34,588 nt of DNA from Plakobranchus ocellatus (lineage: Eukaryota; Mollusca; Gastropoda; Plakobranchidae), in the NCBI GenBank assembly GCA_019648995.1, contig BLXT01002157.1, positions 7,682-42,269 of the forward strand. Direction: 5' to 3'. Every line of letters starts with the position of its first letter. The first letter of the stretch is position 1. The notes under the pieces are model-generated. The model did not search any database and was not told the origin of the DNA. It was given only the letters and a program-made list of their open reading frames with translations. Both the position numbers and the translations under genes were made by a program. Below are positions 1 to 12,905 of this stretch, in pieces.

Positions 1-137
1 CATATACCGTGTATACGCGACAAGCAAAGATTCATAACATTATATATAATTTTTCATGATCAAACCTGGGAACGAAAAATGTGTCCATTAAAAATATTCT
101 TATACAATCTGACAAAACATTTCTTTATAAATTCAAA

Positions 138-194
<57 letters not shown>

Positions 195-417
195 CCTTTT
201 TTTCTTTTTTTTTTTGTAGGGATTTTTTCATTTTACATTACGCACTTCAACGTTAAGGTTATATTTTATGTCATGCTCGTTTCCTTTGTATGTTTCTATG
301 GTAGATTATTCGTGTTAGTCATTTTTTTTTCTGATAAAGCCTCATGGCGAAACGTTTTTCCGTATACTCTGTGTTGTTTCATTTGTTTTTATAAGTTTAA
401 GTTGGTGGTTGTTTTCT
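1..417. other. Left flank outside the satellite array
   Basis: AT- and T-rich DNA holding one AT microsatellite. I could not align it with the repeat unit that fills the next 24 kb, so it is probably the sequence bordering the array. A T-run followed by TAG near 205-220 resembles a splice acceptor, but no exon follows. No gene seen. Confidence 0.5.
141..189. repeat. (AT)n microsatellite
   Basis: Uninterrupted alternating AT for about 49 bp, read directly from the sequence. Confidence 0.97.
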
Positions 418-1300
418 TTTACAATATTTCTTTTTTTTTAATCACATAGATTACGTTTCGTTTTCATTCTTCCCGATGGGAAAGATTTATAAACATTGAA
501 AACCGAATCCACGATGTATTTTACTGTCGTTTTCAAAAAGGGTAAGAAAATGTGTGAAATTCTACGAAATGTACGCTTTATTACCATCGACTTTAAGACT
601 TGCAACGAGCTTTTAGGCTGGATACAACCCGGGCCAGTGGCGAGCAAATTGAGGCTTGCAATGAGATTTAGACTGAATTTTCAACCAAGAATTGCCGATT
701 TTGCCCTTGTAAATGATTTTAAAATTAAATAAAACCATTGAAATGTATGGAGACAAACGATCTAATGCTTCTTGTCCTTGTGATTTCGGTCTTTATTTCA
801 TTTTGATAAAGAAACCTTTGCTTTTGATGAAAAGCATTATTTTCACAGTGCATTTTAGCGTCCCGCTACGTGTTCAATGCCCGCCGTTTCCAAAATAAAA
901 ATGAAAAAGAGCGAAATGTTACTCAAAAATGGTTTTGTTACAATCGAAACTAACTTGTGGGTTTGAGCTGTTGCTGGTCATTTGAAGTATTTAAACTTTA
1001 ACCTTAATCCGTCGATATTTAGAAAAACGTTTCTACATTCTTTTGGTTTTGTGCGAGCTAAATGCTGTCACAGTTGTTTATAGGCTAGTGTTTCAGCCAA
1101 AAGTTGCTATATTTGCCGATGTCAATGACTTCAAAACCAAATAAAAACACTTAATAGTATGTAAAAAAAACCAAAAAACAAAAAAAAAAAAAAAAAACAG
1201 CAAAGACCTAATCGTGAAATAGAGTAGAAAAATACCATATTTGTATGGTTTTTAAGGCTTACAAAGATGCGTCCCTAAAAGGGTGAACATCGATTTAAAA
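418..1300 (+). repeat. First array units: deleted C fused to A
   Basis: The first recognisable unit matches type C from its ATCACATAGATTACGTTTC block. It has lost its middle: the sequence jumps near 590 from the frame after TACGCTTTATTACC to the AACGAGCTTTTAGGCTGG block. A short internal echo of that block follows at 640-680. Near 780 it jumps into the second half of a type A unit, which continues to about 1300. This marks the probable left edge of the array. Confidence 0.7.
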
Positions 1301-1866
1301 CACCAGATCACGTTGAAACGACAGAAATTTGATGCGTACTCCTTGCATTTTTTACCTTCGTCACAATTGACTTGTGCGAGGAATTTTCTTTTTCCCATGA
1401 AAAGCACATCTTAACGCATTTTAGTGTCTTCCGACGTGTCCAATGTCTGCCGTTGCCAAAATGTGACAGAAAACAGACGCATTTTTTTCTCAAAAAAAAA
1501 AACCAAAAGAAAAAAAGTTTGTCACGATCCACACATTGAGCTATTGCTGGCCAAATGAGTTATTCATAGTGTCTTTCAACCTTACTCTATCGATGGGTTG
1601 AAAAATTTATCATCCTCTTTTATAGGGTTTGAAGTTAAATGCGACGGATCCCAAGTGTTGCAATCACCTTTTTCGGCCTATTTCTCACCTTAAAATTGAT
1701 GGTCTCCTCCCTTTGCGAAGCTAGATCCGACTCGAAATGAACTTAAAAAATGGACTTTTGGTCACTGGTGTCGATGAATATTGCAGGAATTTGATTAGAA
1801 AAACTATCGTATTTGCTCGGTACATTTTCGACACTCTGTTAAAGAGATTACAGAGAAGGAAAAAAA

Positions 1867-2090
1867 ATGCCCAGTTGCGGTATAGTAGAATCTTACAACT
1901 TTCATGCTCTCATTTCTATCACAAAGATTACGTTTCTTTTTTTGAACTCCTGGAAGGGAATAGTTTTATAACTATTAAAAAGCACTATCACCTTGTAGTT
2001 TACCGTCTTCTGATGACTTCAATGCCTGTCGTTCCCAAAACGGCTAACAAAATGTACGTAAAAGAGGAAAAAAGGGCTTAAAAAATTCCC
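1867..2090 (+). repeat. C unit with internal deletion
   Basis: Starts with the type C block (CAGTTGCGGTATAGTAGAAT) and keeps the GATGACTTCAATGCCTGTCG landmark. After the AACAAAATGTACG stretch it runs straight into the GTAAAAGAGGAAAAA block that normally lies about 350 bp further on. The next A unit starts at about 2085. Confidence 0.7.
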
Positions 2091-3231
2091 CATCGCCATG
2101 AAGTGAAACGATTTCGATGCTCACTTCTTGCATTTTTGGCTTACATTGTTAAAGAATTTCATAATAAAACCTTTGCTATCCATGAAAAGCATTTTCGCAC
2201 TGTATTTTAGCGTCTTCGGACATGGCCAAAGCCTGTCGTTGTCAAAATAAGAAAGAAAAAGAGCGAAATTTTTCTAAAAAATGGCTTTGTTACGATAAAA
2301 AAACTAACTCGCGGGTTTGAGCTCTTGCTGGCTATTTGAAATATTTAACAGTGTGTGTTGACATTACTCTATTGATACGTAGACAAAGAAAAATTCAACA
2401 TTCTTCTTGTTGTGTCCCAGCTAAATCGAATCAAACTTAAGGCTTTCAGCCTGATTTAGGCTAGAATGTTGGCCAAAAATTGCCGATTTTGCTCATGTAA
2501 ATGACTTCAAAACCAAATTGGTTCGACAATGTTGAGGAGAACAAGAATAACATAACACATAACTGTATGGTAATATAGCATGTGTTTGCTCACGAATCTA
2601 GGGAAGATGTTCCGTAAAAGGTGGAAAAGGGGTAAAACATTCTCCATCGTCATGGATCGATAGGAGTTCGATTCTTACTTTTTTAATTTTGGCTTCCGTT
2701 ATTAAATAAGTTCATAAAAACATCATTGCAGACGATGAAAAGTATTTTCGCAATGTGTTTTGGCGTATTCCGGCGTTGCCAAAGCCTAATGTTATCAAAA
2801 TAAAAAAGAAAAAATAGCAAAATTTTACTAAAAAAATGGCTTTGTTACGATCGAAACTAACTCGAGGCTTTGAGCTGTTTCTGGCTATTTGAAGTACTTG
2901 ATAGTGTCTTTCGACCTTACTCTATCGATATGTAGAAAAAAAATTCCACATTTTCATGGTTGTGTCCAAGCTCAATCGGATCATCGTTAAGGCTTTCAAC
3001 ATGATTTAGGCTAGTGAGTGTTTTTGCCAAAAATTGCCGATTTTGCTCATGTAAATGAACTCAAAATCAAATTCATTATATGTAAAAAAAAAAAATAATA
3101 AAAAAACAATTTCAAGCCTTGATTATGAAATAAAGTAGAGAAATAGCATGTTTGTGTGGTTTTTAGGCTTGCATTTGTGCAGATACTTGCGAAAGTGCGT
3201 CTGTAAAAGAGCGAAAATTGCTAAAAAAAAA
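2085..3231 (+). repeat. Two consecutive A-type units
   Basis: Two A-like units (landmarks near 2224 and 2775) stand side by side before the next B unit at about 3232, breaking the A-B-C order. Both carry the variant GCCAAAGCCT in place of TCCAATGCCT, so they may be a local duplication of one another. Confidence 0.65.
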
Positions 3232-4250
3232 ATTCCCCTTTGCGAAAAACGACAGGATTTCGATACTTACTTCTTGCACTTTTGACTTCCATCGTTATTG
3301 TCTTGTTCGCGGAAGCCATCTCTTTCGATGAAAAGCACATTCCCAAGTCTTTAAGCGTCCTCCGACATGTCCTATGCCTGCCGTTTTAAAAAAAGGACAG
3401 AAACAGGCAGGCGCAATTTTACAGGAAAAAAGGGCTTTGTTATGATCTAAACTAAAGCACTGGTTTGAGCTAATGTAGGTTTTTTGAGTTTTTCCATAGT
3501 ATCTTCCAGTCTTCCTCCATCCATGTGTTGAGAAATTTGTTCCCATCTTGTAGAAGATGTGAAGCTGACTGCGATGGATTCAAAGGGTTGCAATCACGTT
3601 TTTCGACCTAGTTCTCACCTCTAAATTGATGGTCCACTCCCTTTCCAAATCTTAATCTGACTCAAAGGGAATTAGAAAAAAAGACACTTGGTCACTGTTG
3701 TCAATGAATATTACTGGATATTGAGTAGAAAAACAATCATATTTGCTCCGGACATTTTTGACACTGTGTTAAACAGATAACAGAAAAAAAGAGTCCCCGG
3801 TTGAGGTGTAGAAGAAACAGAAGAAACTTACTACTTTCATTTTCTCACTTCTATCACAAAGTTTATGTTTCTTGCTTTAATTTCTTGGATGGGAATGGTT
3901 TTATAATCATGGAAAATCACATTCGCCATATATTTTATTGTCTTCTGACGACTTCAATGCCTGTTGTTTCCAAAATAGCTAATATAGTGTGCGAAATTCT
4001 ACCAAAAATACGCTTTACTACGATCGAGATTTACTTTCGGGCTGAAGTTGTGGCAAGCGATTTCAGTTATTTCATATCATATTTCAACCTTTCTCTGGCG
4101 ATATGTGAAAGAAATTTAACATTCTTTACGTTGAATCCGAGCTAAAGGCGAGCAATTAAGGCTTGCCAACGTGCTTTAGGCTGGATTTCCGACCAAACAT
4201 GCCAATTTTGCCTGTGTAAATGAATTTAAATTCAAATGTATAGAGACAAA

Positions 4251-4378
4251 CGATCAAACGATCGTATAAATTATTTTAAAATCAAATGAAAACATTCGAA
4301 TACATAGAGACAAACGATCAAACGATCGTATAAATTATTTTGAAATCAAATGAAAACATTCGAATACATAGAGACAAA
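4251..4378 (+). repeat. 64-bp tandem duplication inside a C unit
   Basis: Two adjacent 64-bp copies (4251-4314 and 4315-4378) differ at one base (TTTTAAAATC versus TTTTGAAATC). Each starts CGATCAAACGATCGTATAAA. A partial third copy (CGATCAAA) follows. It is a recent change compared with the surrounding divergent units. Confidence 0.95.
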
Positions 4379-4499
4379 CGATCAAATGGTTCACCCATGT
4401 TGTAAGGTAAAAGAATATCATAACTGTATAGTATTATAGGCATGAATTGCTCAGATATTTACGGAAACGATTTTGTAAAAGGCAAAATAGAGCTAAAAA

Positions 4500-5291
4500 A
4501 ATCCCCATCGTCATGATGTGATAGGATTTCTTTTGAAATGTTAGATAGTTTTATAATAAAAATCTTTGTCGTCCATGAAAAGCATTTTCGCACCGTAATT
4601 TAGCGTCTCTCGACATGGCCAAAGCCTGCCGTTATCAAAATAAGAAAGAAAAAGAACTAAATTTTACTCAAAAATGGCTTTGTCAAGATCGACCCTAAAT
4701 CGCGAATTTGAGATTTTTCTGGGTATTTAAAATATTGAACAGTGTCTGTGGACCTTACTCTATTTATACTTAGAAAAAAAAATCAACATTCTTGCTGTGT
4801 TCAAGCTAAAGGCGATCCACGTTGAGGGTTTTAACCTGTTTTTAGGCGTCTTTCGACATGTCCAAAGTCTGCCGTTTGCAAAATAAGAGAGAAAAGGGCG
4901 CTATTTTCCTGAAAAAGTGATTTTGTTACGATCAAAATTAACTCGAGGTTTTGTGCTAGTGCTTGCCATTTCAGTTATTTTATAGTATCTTTCAATCTTA
5001 CGCTGTGGATACACAGGAAAATTTGTTATCCTCTTGTATAAGATTTGAAATTGATAACGATGGATTCCAAGCGATACAAACACGTTTTTCTGGCTATTTT
5101 TTGCTTTAAAATGGGTGGTTTCTTACCTTTCCAAAGCTAAATCTAATTCAAAAGGAAATGAAAAAAGGACCTGCTTTTACTGCAGGAATCGATGGATATT
5201 TCAGGAAAAGGAGTACAAAAACAATAGCATTGCGAGGTACTTTTTCGACACGCTTTCGAATCGATAACAGAAAGAAACAAACGAAAAAAAT
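4500..5291 (+). repeat. A/B fusion unit
   Basis: A type A unit starts at about 4500 and runs to its CCTGTTTTTAGG block. At about 4845 it continues directly with the GCGTCTTTCGACATGTCC block of a type B unit. The rest of A and the start of B are missing, a deletion of roughly 300 bp. Confidence 0.75.
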
Positions 5292-5883
5292 AAGTCCCCA
5301 TTTGCGGTGTTGTAAAATCGTACCCACTATTTTCTCTCTTTGTTAATGACATAGATATAAGTTTCTTTTTCATTCACCTGGATGGGGAAAGTGTTATAAA
5401 TAAGTAAAAATACAATCCCCGATGTATTTTGGTCTTCCGGTTATTCCAATACCTGTCATTTCCAAAAAGCTAGGACAATTTTCGAAATTCTGCATAAAAT
5501 AGTTTTCATTACCATTGGAAAATATTCGTAGGCTGAAGTTAAGGCAAATAATTTATGGTCGTAAATAGTGACTTTAAACCTTTCTCTTTCGATATACGAA
5601 ATAAAATTTAACATTCTTTAGGTTGAATCCGAGTGAAAGGAGACCAAACTATGGCTCGCAACGAGCTTTTTGGCTGGATTTTGAAGAAAAAAAATCGACA
5701 ATATTTACCACGTAATAGATTTCAAAATCAAATAAAAGCATTCAAATGTAAAGAGAAAAACGATCTGGAGCTTCGTCATGAAGAAGAGTACAAATATAAC
5801 ATCACTGCATGGTGTAAAGCTTATGTTTGCTAAGATTTGTAGGAATACGCTTTCGTGAAAGAGGAAAAAGTAGTAAAAATCAC

Positions 5884-7592
5884 ACATCACCAAGGAGCGA
5901 TACGATTTCAATACTCACTTCTTTCATTTATGGCTTCCGTCGTTTCTGAATTATTAAAAGAAAACTTTTGCTTTCGATGAAAAGCATTTTCGCATTAAAT
6001 TTTAGCGTCTTCCGACGTGTCCAATGCCTGTCGTTTTGAAAAACAAAAAGAAACAAAAAGGGCGATATTTAACTGTAAAATGGCTTTCTTACTATCGAAT
6101 CTAACTCGAGAGTTTGAGCTGTTGTTGGCCATTTAAATTTTTGAACATTGTCTTTGGACCTTATGCTATCAAAATATAGAAAGAATTTCATGATTTTTAT
6201 GGTTATCTTTCAGCTCAAGGCGATTCAAATTAAGGCTAAAAACAAGTTTTTAATCTAGAGTTTCTGACATTTGCCGATTTTGTGTAACTAAATGACTTTT
6301 AAAAAATTAATAACATTTGTTTGTACAAAAACAATTTATGTTTTGATCAGAAATAAAGTAGAAAAATAGCATATTGTGATGGTATTTGCGTTTGCTTGGA
6401 TATTCACGAAGGTGCATCCACACAATAGTGACTATCAATGAAAAAATTCCTAATCGCGATGAAGCAACAGGAGTTCAATGCTCACTTCTTGCGTTTTTGT
6501 CTTTCGCGTATATTGATTTGTAGAAATAAACCTTTGCTTACGATGAAAAGCACACCCGTAACGCATTTTAGAGTCTTTCGACCTGTAAAATGTCTGCCGT
6601 TTCCAAAATGTGAAAGAGAAAGGGCGTAATTTTGCTAAAACAAATGGCTTTGTTACGATCGAAATTAACTTGCGGGTTTGAGCTATTGCTGGCCATTTGA
6701 GTTATTTTATAGTGTCTTTGAACCAAACTCTATCCTTAAATAGAACCTTTTTGTACAAGATTTGAAACTGACTGCGATGGATTCCAAGGGTTGCAATCAC
6801 GATTTTCTGGCTAATTTTCAATTTAAAATTTCTGGCTTTCTCCCTTTCCAAAGCTCAATCAAATTCAAAACTAAATACAAAACAGTTCCTGTGGTTACTG
6901 GTATCGATAGATCTTAGAGAAGAAGAAGTACAAAAACAATCGTATTTGTACTGTACGCTTTCAACCTTATTTCGAATTGATTACAGAAACAAAAACTAAA
7001 AAAAAAGAGTCCCCAGTGGCAGCGTCATAGAATCTTACCCAACTTTTTCTCTTTTATATTACATAGATTACGTTTCTTTTTTATTCTCCTGGGTAGGAAA
7101 AGTTTTATTACCATTAAAAACCATACTATCGTTGTATTTTACTGTCTTGCGATAATTCCAATGCCTGTTGTTTCCAAAAAGGTTAGAAAATACGCGAAAT
7201 ACTACATAAAAAGGCCTAATAACGATGGAAATGTTTCTCGTGGACTGAAGTTCAGGAAAGCAATTTGAGTTATGTGATAGTGGATTTCAACTTTTCTCTA
7301 TTGCTATGTGAAATAACAATTAACATTCTTTAGGGTGAATCCGAGCGAAAAGGCGATCAAAATTATGACTGGCAACGACATTTAGGCTAGATTTTCCGAT
7401 AAAAATTGTCGAATTAACCGTGTAAATGATTTGAAAAACCAATTAAAACATTTAAATGTATAGAGACAAACGATTTTGTGCTTCGTTCATGAAGTAGAGT
7501 ACAAGAATAATATCACTGCATGGAGTAAGGCATGTGTTTGAACAGATTTTTTGGAAAAAACTTTCGTAAATGAGGAAAAAACTAGGAAAAAT
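5884..7592 (+). repeat. Complete A-B-C higher-order copy (A2 subtype)
   Basis: A from about 5884, B from about 6445 and C from about 7008 to 7592 give 561, 563 and 585 bp, 1709 bp in total. The A unit carries a CATCACCAAGGAGCGATACG start (here called A2) shared with units at about 9232 and 21187. Confidence 0.85.
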
Positions 7593-9231
7593 TCCCCATC
7601 GCCATGAACTGATAGGATTTCGATGGTCACTTCTTGCTTTTATGGCTTCCATCGTTATTGAATATCTTGAAGAAAACTTTGCTTTCGATGAAAAACATTT
7701 TCCCGATGTATTTCAGCGTCTTCGAACGTGTCCAATGCCCGCCGTTTCAAAAAATAAGAAAGAAAAATTGCGATATTTTACTCTAAAACGGTTTTCTTAC
7801 GATCGAAACTAACTCGCGAGTTTGAGCTATTGCTGGCAATTGAAATTTTTTAACAGTGTCTTTAGTCTATCAATATGTAGGAGGAATTTCAACTTTTTTC
7901 TGGTCATCTTTGAGCTAAAGGCCATTAAATTTGAGGCTTAAAACCTGTTTTTAATCTTGTGTTTTTGAAAAAAACTTGCAGATTTTGTCTAACTATATGA
8001 CTTCAAAATAAAATAAATACACTTTATTGTATGGACAAAAACAATTTGATGTTTTGATTATGAAAGAGAGTAGAAAAATGGCATATGGTTATGGTATTTT
8101 AGGCTTGTGTTTGCCCAGGTATTTATGAAGGTTAATCCGTAAAAGAGCGACAATCAATTAAAAAATTCCACATCGCGATGAAATGACAATGTTTTGATGC
8201 TCACTTCTTGTATTTTTAACTCCCGTCCTTGTTGACGTGTACGATGAAAAGCACATCTGCAACGTATTTTAGCGTTCTCCGACATGTCCAATGTCTGCCG
8301 TTTCCAAGATAAGAGAGAAAAGAGCTCGATTTTCCTGAACAAGTGATTTTGGTACGATCGAAATTAAATCGAGGTTTTGTGCTAGTGCTTGCCATTTGAG
8401 TTATTTTATAGTATCTTTCAATCTAACTCTATGAATTTACAGAAAAAATTGGTTCCCTTTCGCATAAGATTTGAAACTGATTACAATGGATCCCAAAGGA
8501 CGCAATCAAGTTTTTGTGACTATTTTTCACTTTAAAATTGGTGGTTTCTTCCCTTTCCAAAGCTAAATATAATTCAAAAGGAAATAAAAAAAGTACCTGT
8601 GGTTACTGGTATCGATGGATGTTATAGAAAAGGGAGTACAAAAACAATAGCATTGCGCGGTATATTTTCGACACTCTTTCGAATAGATAACAGAAACAAA
8701 GAAACAAACAAAAAAAGAGTCCCCATTTACGGTGTAGTAGAATCGTGCCCACTATTTTTTCTTTTTTTTTATCACTTATGTTGAGGTTCTTTTTCATTCA
8801 CCTGGTTGGGGAAAGTGTTATAAATCGTAAAAACTACATTCTCGGTGTATTTTACCGTCTTCCGATGATTCCAATGCCTGTCATTTCCAAAAAGCTACGT
8901 AAAATAGGTTTTATTACTATTGGAATTTACTTGTGGGCTGAAGTTAAGGCATGTAATTTATGTTCGTAAATCGTGAATTTAGACCTTTTATCTTTCAATA
9001 TACGAAATAAAATTTAACATCCTTTAGGTTGAATCCGAGTGAAAATAGACCAAACTATGGCTTGCAACTAGCTTTTTGGCTGTATTTTCTAAAAAAAAAA
9101 ATGGACGATATTACCGGGTAAATGATTTTAAAATCAAATAAAAGCACTCATTATATTGAGACAAACGAGCATGTGTTTGCTCAAATTTGACCGAAAACGC
9201 TTCCGTGAAAGAGGAAAAAGTAATAAAAATC
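7593..9231 (+). repeat. Complete A-B-C higher-order copy (A1 subtype)
   Basis: A from about 7593, B from about 8166 and C from about 8718 to 9231 give 573, 552 and 514 bp, 1639 bp in total. The A unit carries the variant ATTGAATATCTTGAAGAAAA (A1) also seen near 12965, 14490 and 24275. It alternates with the A2 copies on either side, hinting at a larger six-unit period. Confidence 0.85.
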
Positions 9232-9960
9232 ATACATCACCAAGGAGCGATACGATTTCAATGCTCACATTTTTCATTGATGGCTTACTTCGTTATTGAA
9301 TTATTTATAGAAATCTTTGCTATCGATGAAAAGTATTTTCGCGATGTATTTCAATGCCTGCCGTTTCAAAAATAAGAAAGAAAGAATTACCGATTTTACC
9401 CATGTAAATGACTTCAAAGTAAAATAAAAACACTTAATTGTATGAACAATTTTAAAAATTTGATGGTTTGATCATCAAGCATAGTACAAAAATGGCATAT
9501 TGATAGTCTTGCTATTGCTTAGATAGCAAGGGCGTCCGTACAAAAGCGAAATTCGATTAAAAAATTCCACATCCAGATGAAGCAATAGGATTTCTTTGCT
9601 TACTTCTTGCATTGTTAGCTTCCCTCTTTATTGACTTGTATAAAGAAATCTTAGCCTGTGAGAAAAAAAAAATTATACTTTCTATATTGATATATAGAAA
9701 TAATTTATTACCCTCTTGTATAAGATTTGAAGCTGACTGCGATTGATTCCAAAGGTTACAACCACGTTAATCAGGCCAATTCTTCCATCAAGATTGATAG
9801 TTCCGTCTTTTCCAAAGCTTATTATGATTCAGATGGAAACAAAACAAAAATACATGTGGTCTCTGCTGCCGATGGATATTACAAGAGAACGAGTACAAAT
9901 ACAATAGTATCTGCTCAGTAGATTTTCGACGCTGTGTCAAAAAGATTGTATGAAAATAAA
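9232..9960 (+). repeat. A and B units with large deletions
   Basis: The A2 unit from 9232 loses its middle near 9385, running from AATAAGAAAGAAAGAA into the ACCGATTTTACCCATGTAAA block. The following B unit (about 9566) keeps its start, loses the CGATGAAAAGC-to-CGAAATTAAC section near 9660-9685, and resumes at the CTATATTGATATATAGAAAT block. Confidence 0.75.
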
Positions 9961-10254
9961 GGCCCCAGTTACCGTGTAGTAGAATCTTACTCAATTTTTG
10001 TTCTTTTTTATCACAAAGATTACGTTTCTTTTTCATTCTCCTGGGTGGGAAATCTTTGGGAAACATTGAAAACCACATGATGACTCCAAGGCCTGTCGTT
10101 TATAAGAAGGATAAGAAAATTTGCGGAATTCTACCGAAAAACAAACTTTATTAGGATGAAAATTTACTCGCGGATTGAAGCTGTCACTGGCAATTTGACT
10201 TATTTAACAGTATTTTTCAAGCTTTCTTTTTGGATATTTGAAAGAAATTTAAAC

Positions 10255-11180
10255 ATTCTAATGGTTGAATCCCAGCTAAAGGCGATCAAAATTAAAGTTT
10301 ACAATTAGCTCTTAGGCTGAATTTTCAGCCAAAATTATTTTTTTTTGGCAGTAAATCATTTTCAAATCAAATAAAAGCATTCAAAAGTATGAAGACAATC
10401 GATCTGATGCTTCTGTCATGATGTTGTTTACAAGAATTACATAACTGTAGGCAAGTGCTTGCTTACATTTTTACGGAAAACGTTCCTTAAAGAGGAAAAA
10501 GCGCTAAAAAAATTATCCATCGCCATGAAGCAATAGGATTTCGATCATCACTTATTGCATTTTCGGATTCCGTCGTTATTGAATTTTATAAAGAAAATCT
10601 TTGCTTTCGATAAAAAAAATATTCCCAATACGTTCTAGCGTCTTCTGGCGTGTCCAATACCTGCCGTTTCCAAAATAAAAAAAGAAAAAAAGTGAAATTT
10701 TACCCCACAACAAATGGTTTGATTACGATCGAGAATAACTCGCCAGTTTCAACTGTTGCTGGCCATTTGAAATATTTCATAGTGTCGTCCAGCCTTTTTC
10801 TACCGATATGAAAAAGACAATTCAACATTCTTCTGGTGCTCTCAGAGCTAAAAGTGATCAAAGTTGAAACTTCCATTCTGTTTTTAGGTTAGTGTTTCAG
10901 CCCAAAACTGCCAATTTTGCCCATGTAAATGATTTCAAAATAAAAAAAAAAATAATTAAACGTATGGGCAAAATGAATGTGATGCTTTTTTCATGGAGTA
11001 GATTTCAAAATAAGCATATTTATATGATTTTTCAGGTTTGGTGAGGCAGGGATGTCCTAAAGAGAGAGAAAGCCGGTTAAAAAAAATCGAGAAGCGAGAG
11101 GATTTCGGTGCTTTCTTATTGCATTTTTGGCTTCCATTGTTATTAATTTGTTTGGAAAACATCTAAGGTTTCAATGAAAA
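10255..11180 (+). repeat. Segmental duplicate, copy 1 (pairs with 19748-20640)
   Basis: This stretch is far more like 19748-20640 than like average units. Shared private features include the ACAATCGATCTGATGCTTCT block, TTGTTTACAAGAATTACATAA, CTTATTGCATTTTCGGATTC, TTTGATTACGATCGAGAATA, CATAGTGTCGTCC and TTTGGTGAGGCAGGG. This indicates a later duplication of array DNA. Confidence 0.85.
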
Positions 11181-12222
11181 GCTCATTCCCAATATATTTT
11201 GGAGTCTTCCGATAATTCCAATGCCTGCCGATTCCAAAGGAAACATGCACAATTTTACTGAAATAATGACATTGTCATGATTCAAACTAACTCGTGGGTT
11301 TGAGCTGTGGCTGTCTATTTGAATTACAAAATTGCGTCTTTCGACCCTACTCTAACGATATGTAGAAATACTTGTTACCCTCCTCTCTAAGATTTGGATT
11401 CGACTGAAATGGATTCCAAGGGTTCCAATCACTTTTTCAAGCAATTTTCACCTTCAAAATGATGGTTACTTTCTTTACAAGCCTTGATCTTATTTAAAAG
11501 GAATTTTTAAAAAAAATAAGTACATGTGGTTACAGGTGTCGATAGATATTACAGGAATGCGAATAGAAAAAAGAACCGAATCAGCTCGGTACCATTTCGA
11601 CACTCTGTCAAGTACCAACAATAAAAACACTTAAAAATCCGCAGTTGCATTATAGTAGAATCTTACCCATTTTTTTTTCTTTTTTTTATCACATAGAGCA
11701 ATAAATTATGCTTCTTTTTCATTCTCGTGGGTAGGAAATGTTTTATAAACATTGAAAATATCATTCCCGATGTATTTGTCTGCCTTCAGATGACTTAAAT
11801 ACCTAGCTTTTATAAAGAGGTTGAGAAAATTTGTTAAATTCTTCCAGATACAGATTTTATTATGATCGAAATTTACTGTTGTGACTGGCTATTTGATTCA
11901 TTTAAAAGTTTCTTTTGACCTTACCATAACGACATGTTCGAGAGATATAAACATTCTTCTGGTTGAATTCCATCTAAATTAGATAAGAATTAAGACGTGC
12001 AACAAGCTTTTAGGCTGGATTTTCAGCCCAAAGTGCCGACTTTGTCCATGAAAATGACTGTAAAAACAAATGATATTTTAAAGAATAGCGACAAAAGATC
12101 TGATGCCTCGATGATGAAGTAGAGTGCGTACAAGAATAACATCACTGAATTGTTTGATAGGCATCTCTTTGCTTAGATTTTTACGGAAACGGTTCTCGAA
12201 TAGGAGAAAGCGTTAAAAATTC

Positions 12223-12905
12223 TCTCATCGCCATGAAGCGATGGGATTTTGATATTCATTTCTTGGTTTTTTGGCTTCCGTCGCCATTAAACTTTGTCAA
12301 GAAACCGTTGATATCGATTTTAAGGTTATTTCCATTGTATTTTAGCGTCATACAATGTTTCCAGTACTTGCTGTTTCATAAATAAGAAAGAAAAAGCGCT
12401 AAATTTTTACTCTCAAACAACTTTGATACGATCGAAAATTAACTCGTAAGTTTGTGTTATCCAATAGTGTCTTTCGACCTTATTATATCACTATGTTAAA
12501 AAAGAATAACCATTTATCTGGTTCTCTCGGAGATGAAGTGCGAAATTCTGCATAAATAACGATGGAAATTATTTTTCTCGCGGTCTGATGTTATAGTGTA
12601 TTTCAACTTTTCTCTATTGCTATGTGAAAGAATATTTAACATTCTTTAGGGTGAATCCGAGCTTATGGCAAGAAAAGTTATTGTTGGCAACGACCTTTAG
12701 GCTGGATTTTCCACCAAAATTGACGATTTAACCGTGTAAATGGTTTTAAAATCAAATTAAAAGATTTAAATGTATAGAGACAAACGATTTTGTGCTTCGT
12801 TCATGAAGTAGAGTACAAGAATAACATCACTGCATGAAGTAAGGCATGTGTTTGCTCAGATTTTTGGAAAAAAAACTTCTGTAAAAGAGGAAAAAAACAG
12901 TAAAA
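12223..12905 (+). repeat. A/C hybrid unit
   Basis: A type A unit starts at about 12223. After a TCTGGTTCTCTCGGAGATGA stretch it jumps near 12538 into a type C unit (GTGCGAAATTCTGCATAAAT) and then into the normal C tail. The intervening B unit is lost. Confidence 0.7.

Noticed and set aside
200..225. Splice acceptor (T-run followed by GTAGGG)
   Set aside because: The downstream frame is AT-rich and lacks a donor or a protein-like peptide.
1737..2081. Conserved-looking open frames in C units (here 114 codons, also near 5158 and 8599)
   Set aside because: Similar peptides appear because the DNA repeats, but each copy breaks frame at a different place. No selection for a protein is visible.
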